NCBI GenBank assembly: GCA_947632175.1
Contig: CANROC010000011.1
Coordinates: 48,516 to 112,515, forward strand
Reading direction: 5' to 3'
DNA: 64,000 nucleotides
Source of the DNA: an uncultured Oscillospiraceae bacterium
Lineage (GTDB): Bacteria; Bacillota; Clostridia; Oscillospirales; Oscillospiraceae
Shown: piece after piece, positions 1-6,857 of the stretch
Numbering within the stretch: the stretch's first letter is position 1
How the letters are laid out: each line of letters starts with the position of its first letter
Translations under genes and position numbers: made by a program
The notes under the pieces: generated by a model
What the model saw: only the letters and a program-made list of their open reading frames with translations
What the model was told of the DNA's origin: nothing
The model's database searches: none

Positions 1-2
1 TC

Positions 3-476
3 AAGGCCCCGGGATTCCTGGACCTGGCGGCCATCTGCTCGCCGGGGCTCACCTCCGCGTCGGCCATCGGGGAGTACGCGGCGGAGCTTTTGCGGGAGGA
101 CGGCCTTGTCATGGAGGCAAAGCCCGATTTCACCCTGGAGCGCCGCAGGACGCGTTTTAAGGAGCTCTCGCCCGAGGACCGCGCGGCGCTTGTTGCGCGC
201 GACCCCGCCTACGGCCGGGTCATCTGCCGGTGCGAGACGGTGACGGAGGGGGAGATTTTAGAAAGTCTCCGTTCACCCATCCCGCCCCGCACGGTGGACG
301 GTGTGAAGCGCCGGGTCAACGCCGGCATGGGCCGGTGCCAGGGGGGCTTTTGCGGACCCCGCGTGGTAGACATTTTGGCGCGGGAGCTTGGCTTGAAGCT
401 GGACGAAATCTTGCAGGACAGGACCGGGAGCCGGATCCTGGTGGGGAAGACAAAGGAGGCGGGAGAGGATGTATGA
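3..476 (+). CDS. FAD-dependent oxidoreductase, GlpA-like, C-terminal part (5' end outside window)
   Basis: Only the last 157 residues are present; the frame is open from the window edge. The visible end carries a BFD-like [2Fe-2S] domain with a CxC pair (visible residues 75 and 77, CRCE) and a C-x4-C pair (112 and 117, CQGGFC). This arrangement is known from the C-terminus of anaerobic glycerol-3-phosphate dehydrogenase large subunits and related flavoproteins. The next gene is a second flavoprotein overlapping by 8 nt, followed by a DUF1667 gene. That trio is a common clostridial operon for glycerol-3-phosphate oxidation. The substrate is inferred from context, since the FAD domain is not in the window. 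Confidence 0.8.
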   Translation, partial: KAPGFLDLAAICSPGLTSASAIGEYAAELLREDGLVMEAKPDFTLERRRTRFKELSPEDRAALVARDPAYGRVICRCETVTEGEILESLRSPIPPRTVDGVKRRVNAGMGRCQGGFCGPRVVDILARELGLKLDEILQDRTGSRILVGKTKEAGEDV

Positions 477-1719
477 CCTGATCGTCGTGGGCGGAGGCCC
501 CGCCGGCCTTGCCGCCGCTGTGTCCGCCTGGGACAGCGGCCTGCGCTCCATCCTCATCGTGGAGCGGGACCGGGAGCTGGGGGGTATCCTCAACCAGTGC
601 ATCCACAACGGCTTCGGCCTGACGTACTTCAAGGAGGAGCTCACCGGCCCCGAGTACGCCCACCGGTTTGTGGAGCTTCTCCAAAAGACGGGCGTGGAGG
701 TTCGCACGGACACTATGGTCCTGGACGTGACGCCGGACCGGAAGGTCCACATGACCGGCCCCGCCACGGGCTATCGCGTCGAGGAGGCAAAGTCCGTCAT
801 CCTGGCCATGGGCTGCCGGGAGCGCACGCGCGGCGCCATCGGCACGCCGGGGACGCGCCCCGCCGGCGTCCTCACCGCCGGCGCCGCCCAGCGGTACGTG
901 AACGTGGAGGGGTACATGCCGGGGCGGCGCGTGGTCATCCTCGGCTCCGGCGATATCGGCCTCATCATGGCCCGCCGTATGACGTTGGAGGGGGCCAAGG
1001 TCCTGGCGTGTGTGGAGGTCATGCCCTATTCCGGCGGCCTTACGCGGAACATCGTCCAATGCCTGGAGGATTTTGACATCCCTCTCTACCTCTCCCACAC
1101 CGTCACCGAGATTCGCGGCGACCGGCGCGTGGAGCAGGTGGTGGTGAACCGCGTGGACGAGCGCCGCCGGCCCATTCCCGGCACAGAGATGGTTTTTGAC
1201 TGCGACACGCTCCTTTTGTCCGTGGGCCTCATCCCGGAGACGGAGCTCAACACCCGCGCCGGCATCGAGCTCGACCCCCGCACCAAGGGCGCGGCGGTCT
1301 ACGAGAACATGGAGACGAGCCTTCCCGGCGTCTTCACCTGCGGCAACGTGACCCACGTCCACGATCTGGTGGACTTCGTGACCCAGGAGAGCCAGCGCGC
1401 CGGCGCGGCGGCGGCCAAATACGTGCTGGGCGGCGAGCCCACGGGGGAGGTCATCCCCCTCCAAAACGGCGACGCCGTGAGCTACACCGTCCCCCAGCGC
1501 GTCCGTCCGGCCAATGTGGACAAGGCCGTGGAGGTCTTCTTCCGGGTCAACCGCATCTGCGGAAAATCGGAAATTCTTGTGACAGCGGGGGAGCGCAGGC
1601 TCGCCGCCTTCAAGCGCGACCGCCTCGCCCCCGGCGAAATGGAGCATATCACCCTGCCCAAGGCGCTTCTCACGGGCGTCACGGGCCCAATCACAGTATC
1701 GGTAAAGGAGGCGGGATAA
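469..1719 (+). CDS. NAD(P)/FAD-dependent oxidoreductase (GlpB-like partner subunit)
   Basis: A 416-residue flavoprotein. The N-terminal Rossmann motif GGGPAG (residues 8-13) binds FAD and a second dinucleotide motif GSGDIG (159-164) fits NAD(P)H. Disulfide-reductase CxxxxC chemistry is not apparent. Such proteins pair with GlpA-like subunits and pass electrons between the substrate flavin and a carrier. The ATG overlaps the upstream stop by 8 nt and has AAAGGAGG nine bases ahead, so the two subunits are translationally coupled. The downstream DUF1667 gene starts directly after the stop. Family and cofactors are clear; the exact electron acceptor cannot be read from the sequence. Confidence 0.85.
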   Translation: MYDLIVVGGGPAGLAAAVSAWDSGLRSILIVERDRELGGILNQCIHNGFGLTYFKEELTGPEYAHRFVELLQKTGVEVRTDTMVLDVTPDRKVHMTGPATGYRVEEAKSVILAMGCRERTRGAIGTPGTRPAGVLTAGAAQRYVNVEGYMPGRRVVILGSGDIGLIMARRMTLEGAKVLACVEVMPYSGGLTRNIVQCLEDFDIPLYLSHTVTEIRGDRRVEQVVVNRVDERRRPIPGTEMVFDCDTLLLSVGLIPETELNTRAGIELDPRTKGAAVYENMETSLPGVFTCGNVTHVHDLVDFVTQESQRAGAAAAKYVLGGEPTGEVIPLQNGDAVSYTVPQRVRPANVDKAVEVFFRVNRICGKSEILVTAGERRLAAFKRDRLAPGEMEHITLPKALLTGVTGPITVSVKEAG

Positions 1720-2067
1720 ATGAGAGAGCTTGTCTGCATCGTCTGCCCCCGGGGCTGTCACATGCAGGTGGACGAGGACCTTAACGTCACCGGCAACTTC
1801 TGCCCCCGGGGCGCGGCCTACGCCAAAGCGGAGCTGACCCACCCCACGCGGGTCGTGACCTCCACCGTCCGCCTCACCGGCGGGACCTACCCCCGCTGTC
1901 CCGTGAAGACCTCCGCCCCCATCCCGAAGGATCAGGTGGCCGCCCTCATGTCCGCCCTGAACGACCTGGAGCCCGCCGCCCCCGTCCATGTGGGCGACGT
2001 GCTGGTCCGGAACATCCTCTCCACCGGCGCGGACCTGGTCGTCACCCGCGACATCCCCCAAAAATGA
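1720..2067 (+). CDS. DUF1667 domain-containing protein
   Basis: A 115-residue protein beginning with a Cys-rich motif (CIVCPRGC, residues 6-13), with further Cys in NFCPRG and YPRCPVKT. The whole length fits DUF1667, a small protein habitually encoded behind GlpA/GlpB-like flavoproteins and probably carrying an Fe-S cluster or metal. It starts immediately after the preceding stop codon and ends the operon. A hairpin follows at 2074-2096. Its biochemical role is not established; an electron-transfer or anchoring function for the dehydrogenase is inference from gene order. Confidence 0.85.
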   Translation: MRELVCIVCPRGCHMQVDEDLNVTGNFCPRGAAYAKAELTHPTRVVTSTVRLTGGTYPRCPVKTSAPIPKDQVAALMSALNDLEPAAPVHVGDVLVRNILSTGADLVVTRDIPQK

Positions 2068-2073
2068 CCCCGG

Positions 2074-2120
2074 CCCTCCGAAAAATCATCGGAGGGCTAC
2101 ACAAAAATCATCGGAGGGCT
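2074..2120 (+). terminator. Hairpin with duplicated 18-bp unit after the glp-like operon
   Basis: CCCTCCG (2074-2080) pairs with CGGAGGG (2090-2096). The segment AAAAATCATCGGAGGGCT is then repeated directly at 2081-2098 and 2103-2120. There is no clean T-run, so terminator function is likely but not certain. Confidence 0.45.
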
Positions 2121-2131
2121 AAAAAATTTCC

Positions 2132-2160
2132 TTGACATTCCCCCCAAACCTCACTATAAT
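2132..2160 (+). promoter_or_regulatory. Sigma-A promoter of tRNA-Pro
   Basis: Perfect TTGACA (2132-2137) and TATAAT (2155-2160) separated by exactly 17 bp, 12 bp before the mature tRNA 5' end. The match to consensus fits a stable-RNA promoter. Confidence 0.9.
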
Positions 2161-2172
2161 GGTGTAGCGCTT

Positions 2173-2249
2173 CGGGGTGTGGCGAAGTTTGGTATCGCGC
2201 ATGGTTCGGGACCATGAGGCCGCGGGTTCAAGTCCCGCCACTCCGACCA
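2173..2249 (+). tRNA. tRNA-Pro (anticodon CGG)
   Basis: A 77-nt cloverleaf. The acceptor CGGGGTG pairs with CACTCCG, with one G-U. The anticodon stem CATGG/CCATG encloses loop TTCGGGA, giving anticodon CGG for proline codon CCG. The T-arm is GCGGG-TTCAAGT-CCCGC, and CCA is encoded at the 3' end. CCG codons are common in the GC-rich genes here, which fits keeping a dedicated CGG tRNA. Confidence 0.95.
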
Positions 2250-2260
2250 AAGCTGGCTTT

Positions 2261-2281
2261 GAAGGCCGCGTTGCGGCCTTC
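2261..2281 (+). terminator. Hairpin downstream of tRNA-Pro
   Basis: Perfect 9-bp stem GAAGGCCGC/GCGGCCTTC with a 3-nt loop, 11 nt after the tRNA CCA end. No T-run follows, so it may act as a processing or stability hairpin rather than a full terminator. Confidence 0.5.
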
Positions 2282-2302
2282 AAATGCCAAGGGGAACGTG
2301 CG

Positions 2303-2344
2303 AAACCCCCGGCGTGAATTCTGCGGAATCCACGCCGGGGGTTT
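2303..2344. terminator. Bidirectional hairpin between tRNA-Pro and the toxin gene
   Basis: AAACCCCCGGCGTG (2303-2316) pairs with CACGCCGGGGGTTT (2331-2344), a 14-bp stem with short A/T tracts on both sides. It separates the rightward tRNA transcript from the leftward toxin-antitoxin transcript ending at 2363. Confidence 0.65.
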
Positions 2345-2362
2345 CTGCTGTCGATGGGGGCG

Positions 2363-2683
2363 TCACTGGATAAGCCAATCATAGTCCTGGCGACAGTCCA
2401 GAATGTAGTCTACATACACGGTGTCGTTTTGGATCTGATACAGCACAAGGTATGTCTTCCTAATGAAGAGGCGATGGTATGTATTTGGCGGGATAAAGTC
2501 CCCGCCCTCAAAAAACGGGTACCGGTTCGGCATCGTGGACAGTGACCGAAGCTCCGCCATGATCTCCTTTTTCTTTTCCTCGGCGGCCGTCTTGCTCACC
2601 TTGGCAAGAAAAGCGATGTGAGCCCCCAACATACATCTGGCGCGGTCGGAAACGACTACCTTATATCTTTTTTTCTCCGGCAT
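2363..2683 (-). CDS. RelE/ParE-family type II toxin
   Basis: A protein of about 106 residues with the compact RelE/ParE look: basic N-terminus (KKRYKVVVSDRAR), a central amphipathic helix of Lys and Glu, and a C-terminal strand pattern YHRLFIRKTYLVLYQI followed by VYVDYILDCRQD. Proteins of this fold act as mRNA interferases or gyrase poisons. I place the start at ATG 2683, where GAGG sits seven bases upstream; a GTG at 2689 would overlap the antitoxin stop by 4 nt. The upstream partner is a Phd/YefM-type antitoxin. Base composition is more AT-rich than the neighbours, consistent with recent acquisition. The toxic target is not predictable here. Confidence 0.8.
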   Translation of the reverse strand: MPEKKRYKVVVSDRARCMLGAHIAFLAKVSKTAAEEKKKEIMAELRSLSTMPNRYPFFEGGDFIPPNTYHRLFIRKTYLVLYQIQNDTVYVDYILDCRQDYDWLIQ

Positions 2684-2685
2684 GG

Positions 2686-2952
2686 TCACGCCTCGTGGAT
2701 GATCTCATCAAGATAGGCTTCCAGCTCCTCCAGCGTGTAATCCCGCTGACCGCTGAGCCGCGCCTCCTCTACGGACAGAAGCTCCTCCCGGAGCTTCAAC
2801 ATTTTTTCGCGGCGGGTGAAGGATTCAATGTCCATGACAACCAAATCTCCCTCCCCGTTTTTGGTGAGGTAGACCGGCTCGGCTGTCCTCCTGCAAAGTT
2901 CCGCGATCTCGTTGTAATTTTGGCGTATCGCCGCCGACGGACGTATATTCAT
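2686..2952 (-). CDS. Phd/YefM-family antitoxin
   Basis: An 88-residue protein starting MNIRPSAAIRQNYNEI, the typical N-terminal DNA-binding dimer of Phd/YefM antitoxins, followed by YLTKNGEGDLVVMDIESF. The acidic C-terminal helix (LEELEAYLDEIIHEA) would wrap the toxin. ATG 2952 is preferred over GTG 2958 because AAGGAGG lies seven bases upstream of it. It is first in a two-gene operon with the toxin. A consensus promoter and an AT-rich inverted repeat over the -10 region suggest autorepression. Confidence 0.82.
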   Translation of the reverse strand: MNIRPSAAIRQNYNEIAELCRRTAEPVYLTKNGEGDLVVMDIESFTRREKMLKLREELLSVEEARLSGQRDYTLEELEAYLDEIIHEA

Positions 2953-2977
2953 CGTCACGCCTCCTTGAGATAGTCAT

Positions 2978-3017
2978 ATTATACCCACATTATAATCAAA
3001 TTCTATCATACTGTCAA
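2978..3017 (-). promoter_or_regulatory. Promoter and candidate operator of the toxin-antitoxin operon
   Basis: On the minus strand TTGACA (3012-3017), a 17-bp spacer, then TATAAT (2989-2994). ATTATA (2978-2983) and TATAAT (2991-2996) form a short inverted repeat covering the -10 and start region, where an antitoxin-toxin complex could bind. Confidence 0.75.
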
Positions 3018-3056
3018 CACCGGGTCCACACATTCCTCCCGCCCCCTCAAAAGCAT

Positions 3057-3085
3057 TTGACAATGGGGCACAGTGAGGCTATAAT
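3057..3085 (+). promoter_or_regulatory. Promoter of feoAB
   Basis: TTGACA (3057-3062) and TATAAT (3080-3085) with a 17-bp spacer, 39 bp before the feoAB start codon. No obvious Fur-like or DtxR-like palindrome is evident between promoter and gene. Confidence 0.85.
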
Positions 3086-3123
3086 CGGGGGCGGAAGAAA
3101 ATTCGCGTTTGCGGAGGCGTGAT

Positions 3124-5460
3124 ATGACCCTGAAGGAACTGAAAATAGGGGAGAGCGGACGGATCGACGCCGTGGGGGGCGAGGGCGCCCTGCGGCAGCA
3201 TTTTCTGGATATGGGCGTCATCCCCGGCGCGGAGGTGACGGTGGTGAAGTTCGCCCCCATGGGCGACCCGGTGGAGGTGCGCATCCACGGCTACGAGCTC
3301 ACCCTGCGTCTCGACGACGCCGCCAGGATCGACGTCACCAAGATCGACGCGGCGGAGGCCGAGACGGCCAGCGCCCCCCGCCGGCCCGTGGCGCACCCGC
3401 ACCTGGGCGAGCCCGGCGTCCATCACGTAAAAGGGGAGACGGAGCCCCTGCCGGAGGACCACGTCCTCACCTTCGCCCTGGTGGGCAATCAGAACTGCGG
3501 CAAGACCACCCTCTTTAACCGCCTCACCGGCGCCAATCAGCACGTGGGAAACTTCCCCGGCGTCACCGTGGACCGCAAGAGCGGCGCTATCCTGGGCCAC
3601 TCCAACACCTCCATCACGGACCTTCCGGGCATCTACTCCATGTCGCCCTACTCCGCCGAGGAGCTTGTCAGCCGTGCCTTCGTCTTAGATGAGAAGCCCG
3701 ACGCCATCATCAACATCGTGGACGCCACGAACATCGAGCGCAACCTGTACCTCACCATGCAGCTTCTGGAGATGGACCGGCCCATGGTGGTGGCCCTCAA
3801 CATGATGGACGAGCTCACCGGCAACGGCGGCTTCATCAGCGTCAACGCCATGGAGGCCATGCTGGGCGTCCCGGTGGTGCCCATCTCCGCTGCGAAGAAC
3901 GAGGGCGTGGACGAGCTCGTCACCCACGCCATCCACATCGCCCGCTACCAGGAGAAGCCCCTGAAGGTGGACTTCTGCGCCAAGGACGCCGCCGGCGGCG
4001 CCGTCCATCGGTGCCTCCATGCCGCCGTACACCTCATCGAGGACCACGCGGAGGCCGCCGGAATGCCCGTGCGCTTCGCCGCCGCCAAGGCCATCGAGGG
4101 GGAGAGCCTCACCATCGAGCGGCTGAAGCTGGACCAGAACGAAAAGGACCTTCTGGAGCACATCACCGTCCAGATGGAGGCCGAGCGGGGCCTCGACCGC
4201 AGCGCCGCCATCGCGGACATGCGCTTCAACTTCATCAACAACGTCTGCCGGGACTGCGTCCGCAAGCCCCGGGAGACGAAGGAGCACGCCCGCAGCGCCA
4301 AGATCGACCGGATCCTCACCGGCAAATATACCGCCATCCCCGTCTTTGTGGCCATCATGGCGCTGGTCTTCTACCTCACCTTCAACGTCATCGGCGCGTT
4401 CTTCCAGGACCTTTTAGAGCGGGGCATCGACGCCCTCACCGTCCTCGTGGACAACGCCATGGCCTCCGCCCACGTCAACCCCGTCCTCCGGGATCTGGTG
4501 GTGGGCGGCATCTTCGAGGGCGTGGGGTCGGTGCTGAGCTTCATGCCCATCGTGGTCACCATGTTCCTCTTCCTGTCCCTGCTGGAGGACTCCGGCTACA
4601 TAGCCCGCGTGGCTTTCTTCATGGACAAGCTCCTGCGCAAGCTGGGCCTTTCGGGCCGGAGCATCGTGCCCATGCTCATCGGATTCGGCTGTACCGTCCC
4701 CGCCGTCATGGCTACCCGGACCCTGCCCAGCGAGCGGGACCGGCGGATGACCATCCTGCTCACGCCCTTCATGAGCTGCACGGCCAAGCTACCCATCTAC
4801 GCCTTCTTCGTCAGCGCTTTCTTCCCCGGCAAGGGCGGGTTCATCATGACGGGTCTTTACCTACTCGGTATCCTCATGGGCATCGCCCTGGCGTTCCTCT
4901 ATAAAAAGGTCCTCTTCAAGGGCGAGGCGGTGCCCTTCGTCATGGAGCTTCCCAACTACCGCCTCCCCAGCGTCCGCACCACGGCGCAGCTGGTGTGGGA
5001 GAAGGCCAAGGACTTCCTCCAGCGCGCCTTCTCCATCATCCTCATCGCCTCGGTGGTGGTCTGGTTCCTCCAGAGCTTCGACCCGCGCTTCAATCTGGTG
5101 GAGGACTCCTCCAAGAGCATCATGGCATTGCTGGCCGGCTTTATCGCCCCCCTCTTCAAGCCCCTGGGCCTGGGGGACTGGCGCATCTGCACCTCCCTCA
5201 TCAGCGGCTTCATGGCCAAGGAGAGCGTGGTCTCCGTGATGGAGGTCCTCTTCGGCGGCGGCGTCACCACCGCCATCAGCTCCGTCTCCGCCGGCGCCCT
5301 CCTGGTCTTCAGTCTCCTCTACACCCCCTGCGTGGCCTCCATCGCCGCCATCCGCCGGGAAATGGGCGCCAAATGGGCCGCCGGCGTCGTCCTCTGGCAA
5401 TGCGTCCTGGCCTACCTCGCCGCGTTGGTCACAAGAGCGGTGCTGATTTTGGTGATGTAA
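3124..5460 (+). CDS. feoB: Fused FeoA-FeoB ferrous iron transporter
   Basis: A 778-residue inner-membrane Fe(II) transporter. Residues 1-75 form a FeoA SH3-like domain (TLKELKIGESGRI, FLDMGVIPGAEV). A linker of about 40 residues follows, then the FeoB GTPase with P-loop GNQNCGKT (121-128), DLPG (166-169) and NMMD as G4. The C-terminal half contains the gate domains with hydrophobic helices, including GCTVPAVMATRT and SGFMAKESVVSVME. The start is ATG 3124 with GGAGG six bases upstream; a TTG at 3109 is less likely. The usual P-loop is GNPNSGKT, so Pro-to-Gln and Ser-to-Cys are local variants. It appears to be a single-gene transcript from its own promoter. Confidence 0.95.
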   Translation: MTLKELKIGESGRIDAVGGEGALRQHFLDMGVIPGAEVTVVKFAPMGDPVEVRIHGYELTLRLDDAARIDVTKIDAAEAETASAPRRPVAHPHLGEPGVHHVKGETEPLPEDHVLTFALVGNQNCGKTTLFNRLTGANQHVGNFPGVTVDRKSGAILGHSNTSITDLPGIYSMSPYSAEELVSRAFVLDEKPDAIINIVDATNIERNLYLTMQLLEMDRPMVVALNMMDELTGNGGFISVNAMEAMLGVPVVPISAAKNEGVDELVTHAIHIARYQEKPLKVDFCAKDAAGGAVHRCLHAAVHLIEDHAEAAGMPVRFAAAKAIEGESLTIERLKLDQNEKDLLEHITVQMEAERGLDRSAAIADMRFNFINNVCRDCVRKPRETKEHARSAKIDRILTGKYTAIPVFVAIMALVFYLTFNVIGAFFQDLLERGIDALTVLVDNAMASAHVNPVLRDLVVGGIFEGVGSVLSFMPIVVTMFLFLSLLEDSGYIARVAFFMDKLLRKLGLSGRSIVPMLIGFGCTVPAVMATRTLPSERDRRMTILLTPFMSCTAKLPIYAFFVSAFFPGKGGFIMTGLYLLGILMGIALAFLYKKVLFKGEAVPFVMELPNYRLPSVRTTAQLVWEKAKDFLQRAFSIILIASVVVWFLQSFDPRFNLVEDSSKSIMALLAGFIAPLFKPLGLGDWRICTSLISGFMAKESVVSVMEVLFGGGVTTAISSVSAGALLVFSLLYTPCVASIAAIRREMGAKWAAGVVLWQCVLAYLAALVTRAVLILVM

Positions 5461-5476
5461 GGAGTGCCCGCACCTC

Positions 5477-5498
5477 AACCTCCCCCAAGGGGGAGGTT
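5477..5498. repeat. Short intergenic palindrome, copy 1
   Basis: AACCTCCCCC (5477-5486), AA, GGGGGAGGTT (5489-5498): perfect 10-bp arms, followed by AAAA. A near-identical palindrome lies at 6751-6770, so the two copies bracket the AT-rich nitrilase gene. It could also serve as a terminator for feoAB. Confidence 0.7.
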
Positions 5499-5525
5499 AA
5501 AATTGTCAATATGACGGAGGACCTT

Positions 5526-6377
5526 ATGAAAAAATTGAAGGTAGCTCTTATTCAGTATGATACCGTCATGCCCGATGTAGACCAGAATACTATAACAGCT
5601 ATAAAACTGATTCGGGAAGCAAGTGAAAATGGTGCGGATTTAGTCTTATTTCCGGAATGCTTTCTTACTGCTTACGCGGTACCGGATATTTGTGAGAAAT
5701 TGCTGCCTGTTCATGATATTGAAAGTCATCCCCAATTTATAAAATGGTGCGAAAATGCTTTGACAGAGGATGAAGAACATTTTGTTCAAATAACAAATCT
5801 TGCCGCCGAACTGAACATAGGCGTTGTCATGACCGGTTTTTCTAAGGGAAAGCGATATCCGCAAAATACGGCGTGGATCATCGACAGAGACGGAAAAGTA
5901 ATTTTGAAGTATTCAAAGGTTCATACCTGTGATTTCGACTGGGAAAGATATCTGGAAGCCGGAGATTCCTTTCCCGTATGCGAATTTGACGGGATCACAA
6001 TGGGATGTATGATCTGTTATGACAGGGAATATCCGGAGAGTGCCAGAGAGCTTATGCTGAACGGCGCGGAGCTGATCATGCACCCCAACAGCTGCGGCGA
6101 CATGCCGCCGAGATTAAAAGAGCTGTCTGTGCGGGCTATGGAAAATATGGTCGGCATAGCGATGGCAAATCCCCCGGCAAAGGGGATGGGAAATTCCTGC
6201 GCGTTTAGTCCTGTGGTATGGACAAAGGAAGGATTTGATAACACTATTTTCGTAGGAAAAGAGCTTGAGGAAACGATATACTATGTTGAGTTTGATATAG
6301 AGGAAATCAGAGCATATAGAGAAAGAGAGGATTTGGGAAAATACAGAAAACCAACAGCATACAAAAAACTGGTGTGA
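5526..6377 (+). CDS. Carbon-nitrogen hydrolase (nitrilase superfamily)
   Basis: A 283-residue cytoplasmic amidase/nitrilase-fold enzyme. The Glu-Lys-Cys catalytic triad is visible as E44 (LFPECF), K131 (KYSKVHTCDFD) and C164 (GCMICYDREYP). Family members hydrolyse amides or carbamoyl groups; the substrate here is unknown. ATG 5526 is chosen because GGAGG ends five bases upstream; ATG 5511 lacks a site. The gene is strikingly AT-rich, with Lys AAA, Glu GAA and Ile ATA codons, against strongly GC-rich neighbours. It also sits between two matching short palindromes. Both features point to horizontal acquisition. It has no operon partner. Confidence 0.88.
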   Translation: MKKLKVALIQYDTVMPDVDQNTITAIKLIREASENGADLVLFPECFLTAYAVPDICEKLLPVHDIESHPQFIKWCENALTEDEEHFVQITNLAAELNIGVVMTGFSKGKRYPQNTAWIIDRDGKVILKYSKVHTCDFDWERYLEAGDSFPVCEFDGITMGCMICYDREYPESARELMLNGAELIMHPNSCGDMPPRLKELSVRAMENMVGIAMANPPAKGMGNSCAFSPVVWTKEGFDNTIFVGKELEETIYYVEFDIEEIRAYREREDLGKYRKPTAYKKLV

Positions 6378-6456
6378 AGCAATGGGCTGTAATATTTGGC
6401 CGTTTCGACCTTATTGCGCCGGAGGCGCAATTGAATATAAACGCGCCGCAAGGCGG

Positions 6457-6520
6457 CGCAAACCTTTTAAAGCCCCCTCCTCGTAGGAGGGGGGCAGGGG
6501 GGAAGCGAGGGTTGGATGTT
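6457..6520 (+). repeat. Dispersed intergenic repeat, copy A
   Basis: GCAAACCTTTT, then CCTCCTCGTAGGAGG and a GGGGG/GAAGCGAGGGTTGGATG tail. The same order of blocks recurs at 50545-50608 (GCAAACCTTTT, CCTCCTCGTAGG, GGGGGAACGAGCGTGGGATG). Confidence 0.6.
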
Positions 6521-6750
6521 AGAGCGGTATCGACAAAACGCGCCCTTCAAAGCCCCTCCCTCCGGGAGGGGTGGCCGCGCGCAGAGCCGGCCAGGGTGGG
6601 GATGACTATTGGACAGCTCAGAAACTCGGACCCACCCCTGTCCCATCCCAAAAGGTTTTCTCGCTGTTCGGATGAACCCACATTCTCACCACATCCGGCC
6701 CTGTGGGGAAGGCTGGGACGGGGGGACCCTTCCGCCTCGCTTTGCTCGGC

Positions 6751-6770
6751 ACCTCCCCCAGGGGGGAGGT
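6751..6770. repeat. Short intergenic palindrome, copy 2
   Basis: ACCTCCCCC-AG-GGGGGAGGT followed by TAAAA, matching the palindrome at 5477-5498 in sequence, orientation and A-rich tail. Confidence 0.7.
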
Positions 6771-6800
6771 TAAAAACTCCCCGTTAACGCCCCCTTACAA

Positions 6801-6845
6801 AAAAAGAGCACCCACCTGCCAACATCATGGCAGGTGGGTGTGCTG
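6801..6845 (-). terminator. Rho-independent terminator of the D,D-carboxypeptidase gene
   Basis: A stem of about 15 bp (AGCACCCACCTGCCA with TGGCAGGTGGGTGTGCT, 6807-6844). On the minus strand it is followed by a seven-T run at 6800-6806 and beyond. The plus side also has T's (6846-6851), so it may work both ways. Confidence 0.85.
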
Positions 6846-6857
6846 TTTTTTCCAATT

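Larger units (their letters stand above)
6378..6800. other. Gene-free intergenic region with degenerate repeats
   Basis: About 420 nt without a convincing gene. It holds a GCGCCGGAGGCGC-type inverted repeat near 6418, a repeat copy shared with the priA-def spacer (6457-6520), several GGGGAGG/CCTCCCC tracts near 6550, and palindrome copy 2 at 6751-6770. One open frame (6374-6787) lacks a ribosome binding site and reads through these repeats, so I do not call it a gene. Confidence 0.6.

Noticed and set aside
316..2061. A 581-codon open frame on the minus strand opposite the glp-like genes
   Set aside because: High GC keeps antisense frames open. It lacks a ribosome site and family motifs, and the plus-strand genes have clear domains and coupled starts.
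6374..6787. Open frame after the nitrilase gene
   Set aside because: No ribosome site and it reads through repeats and palindromes; composition is that of spacer sequence.
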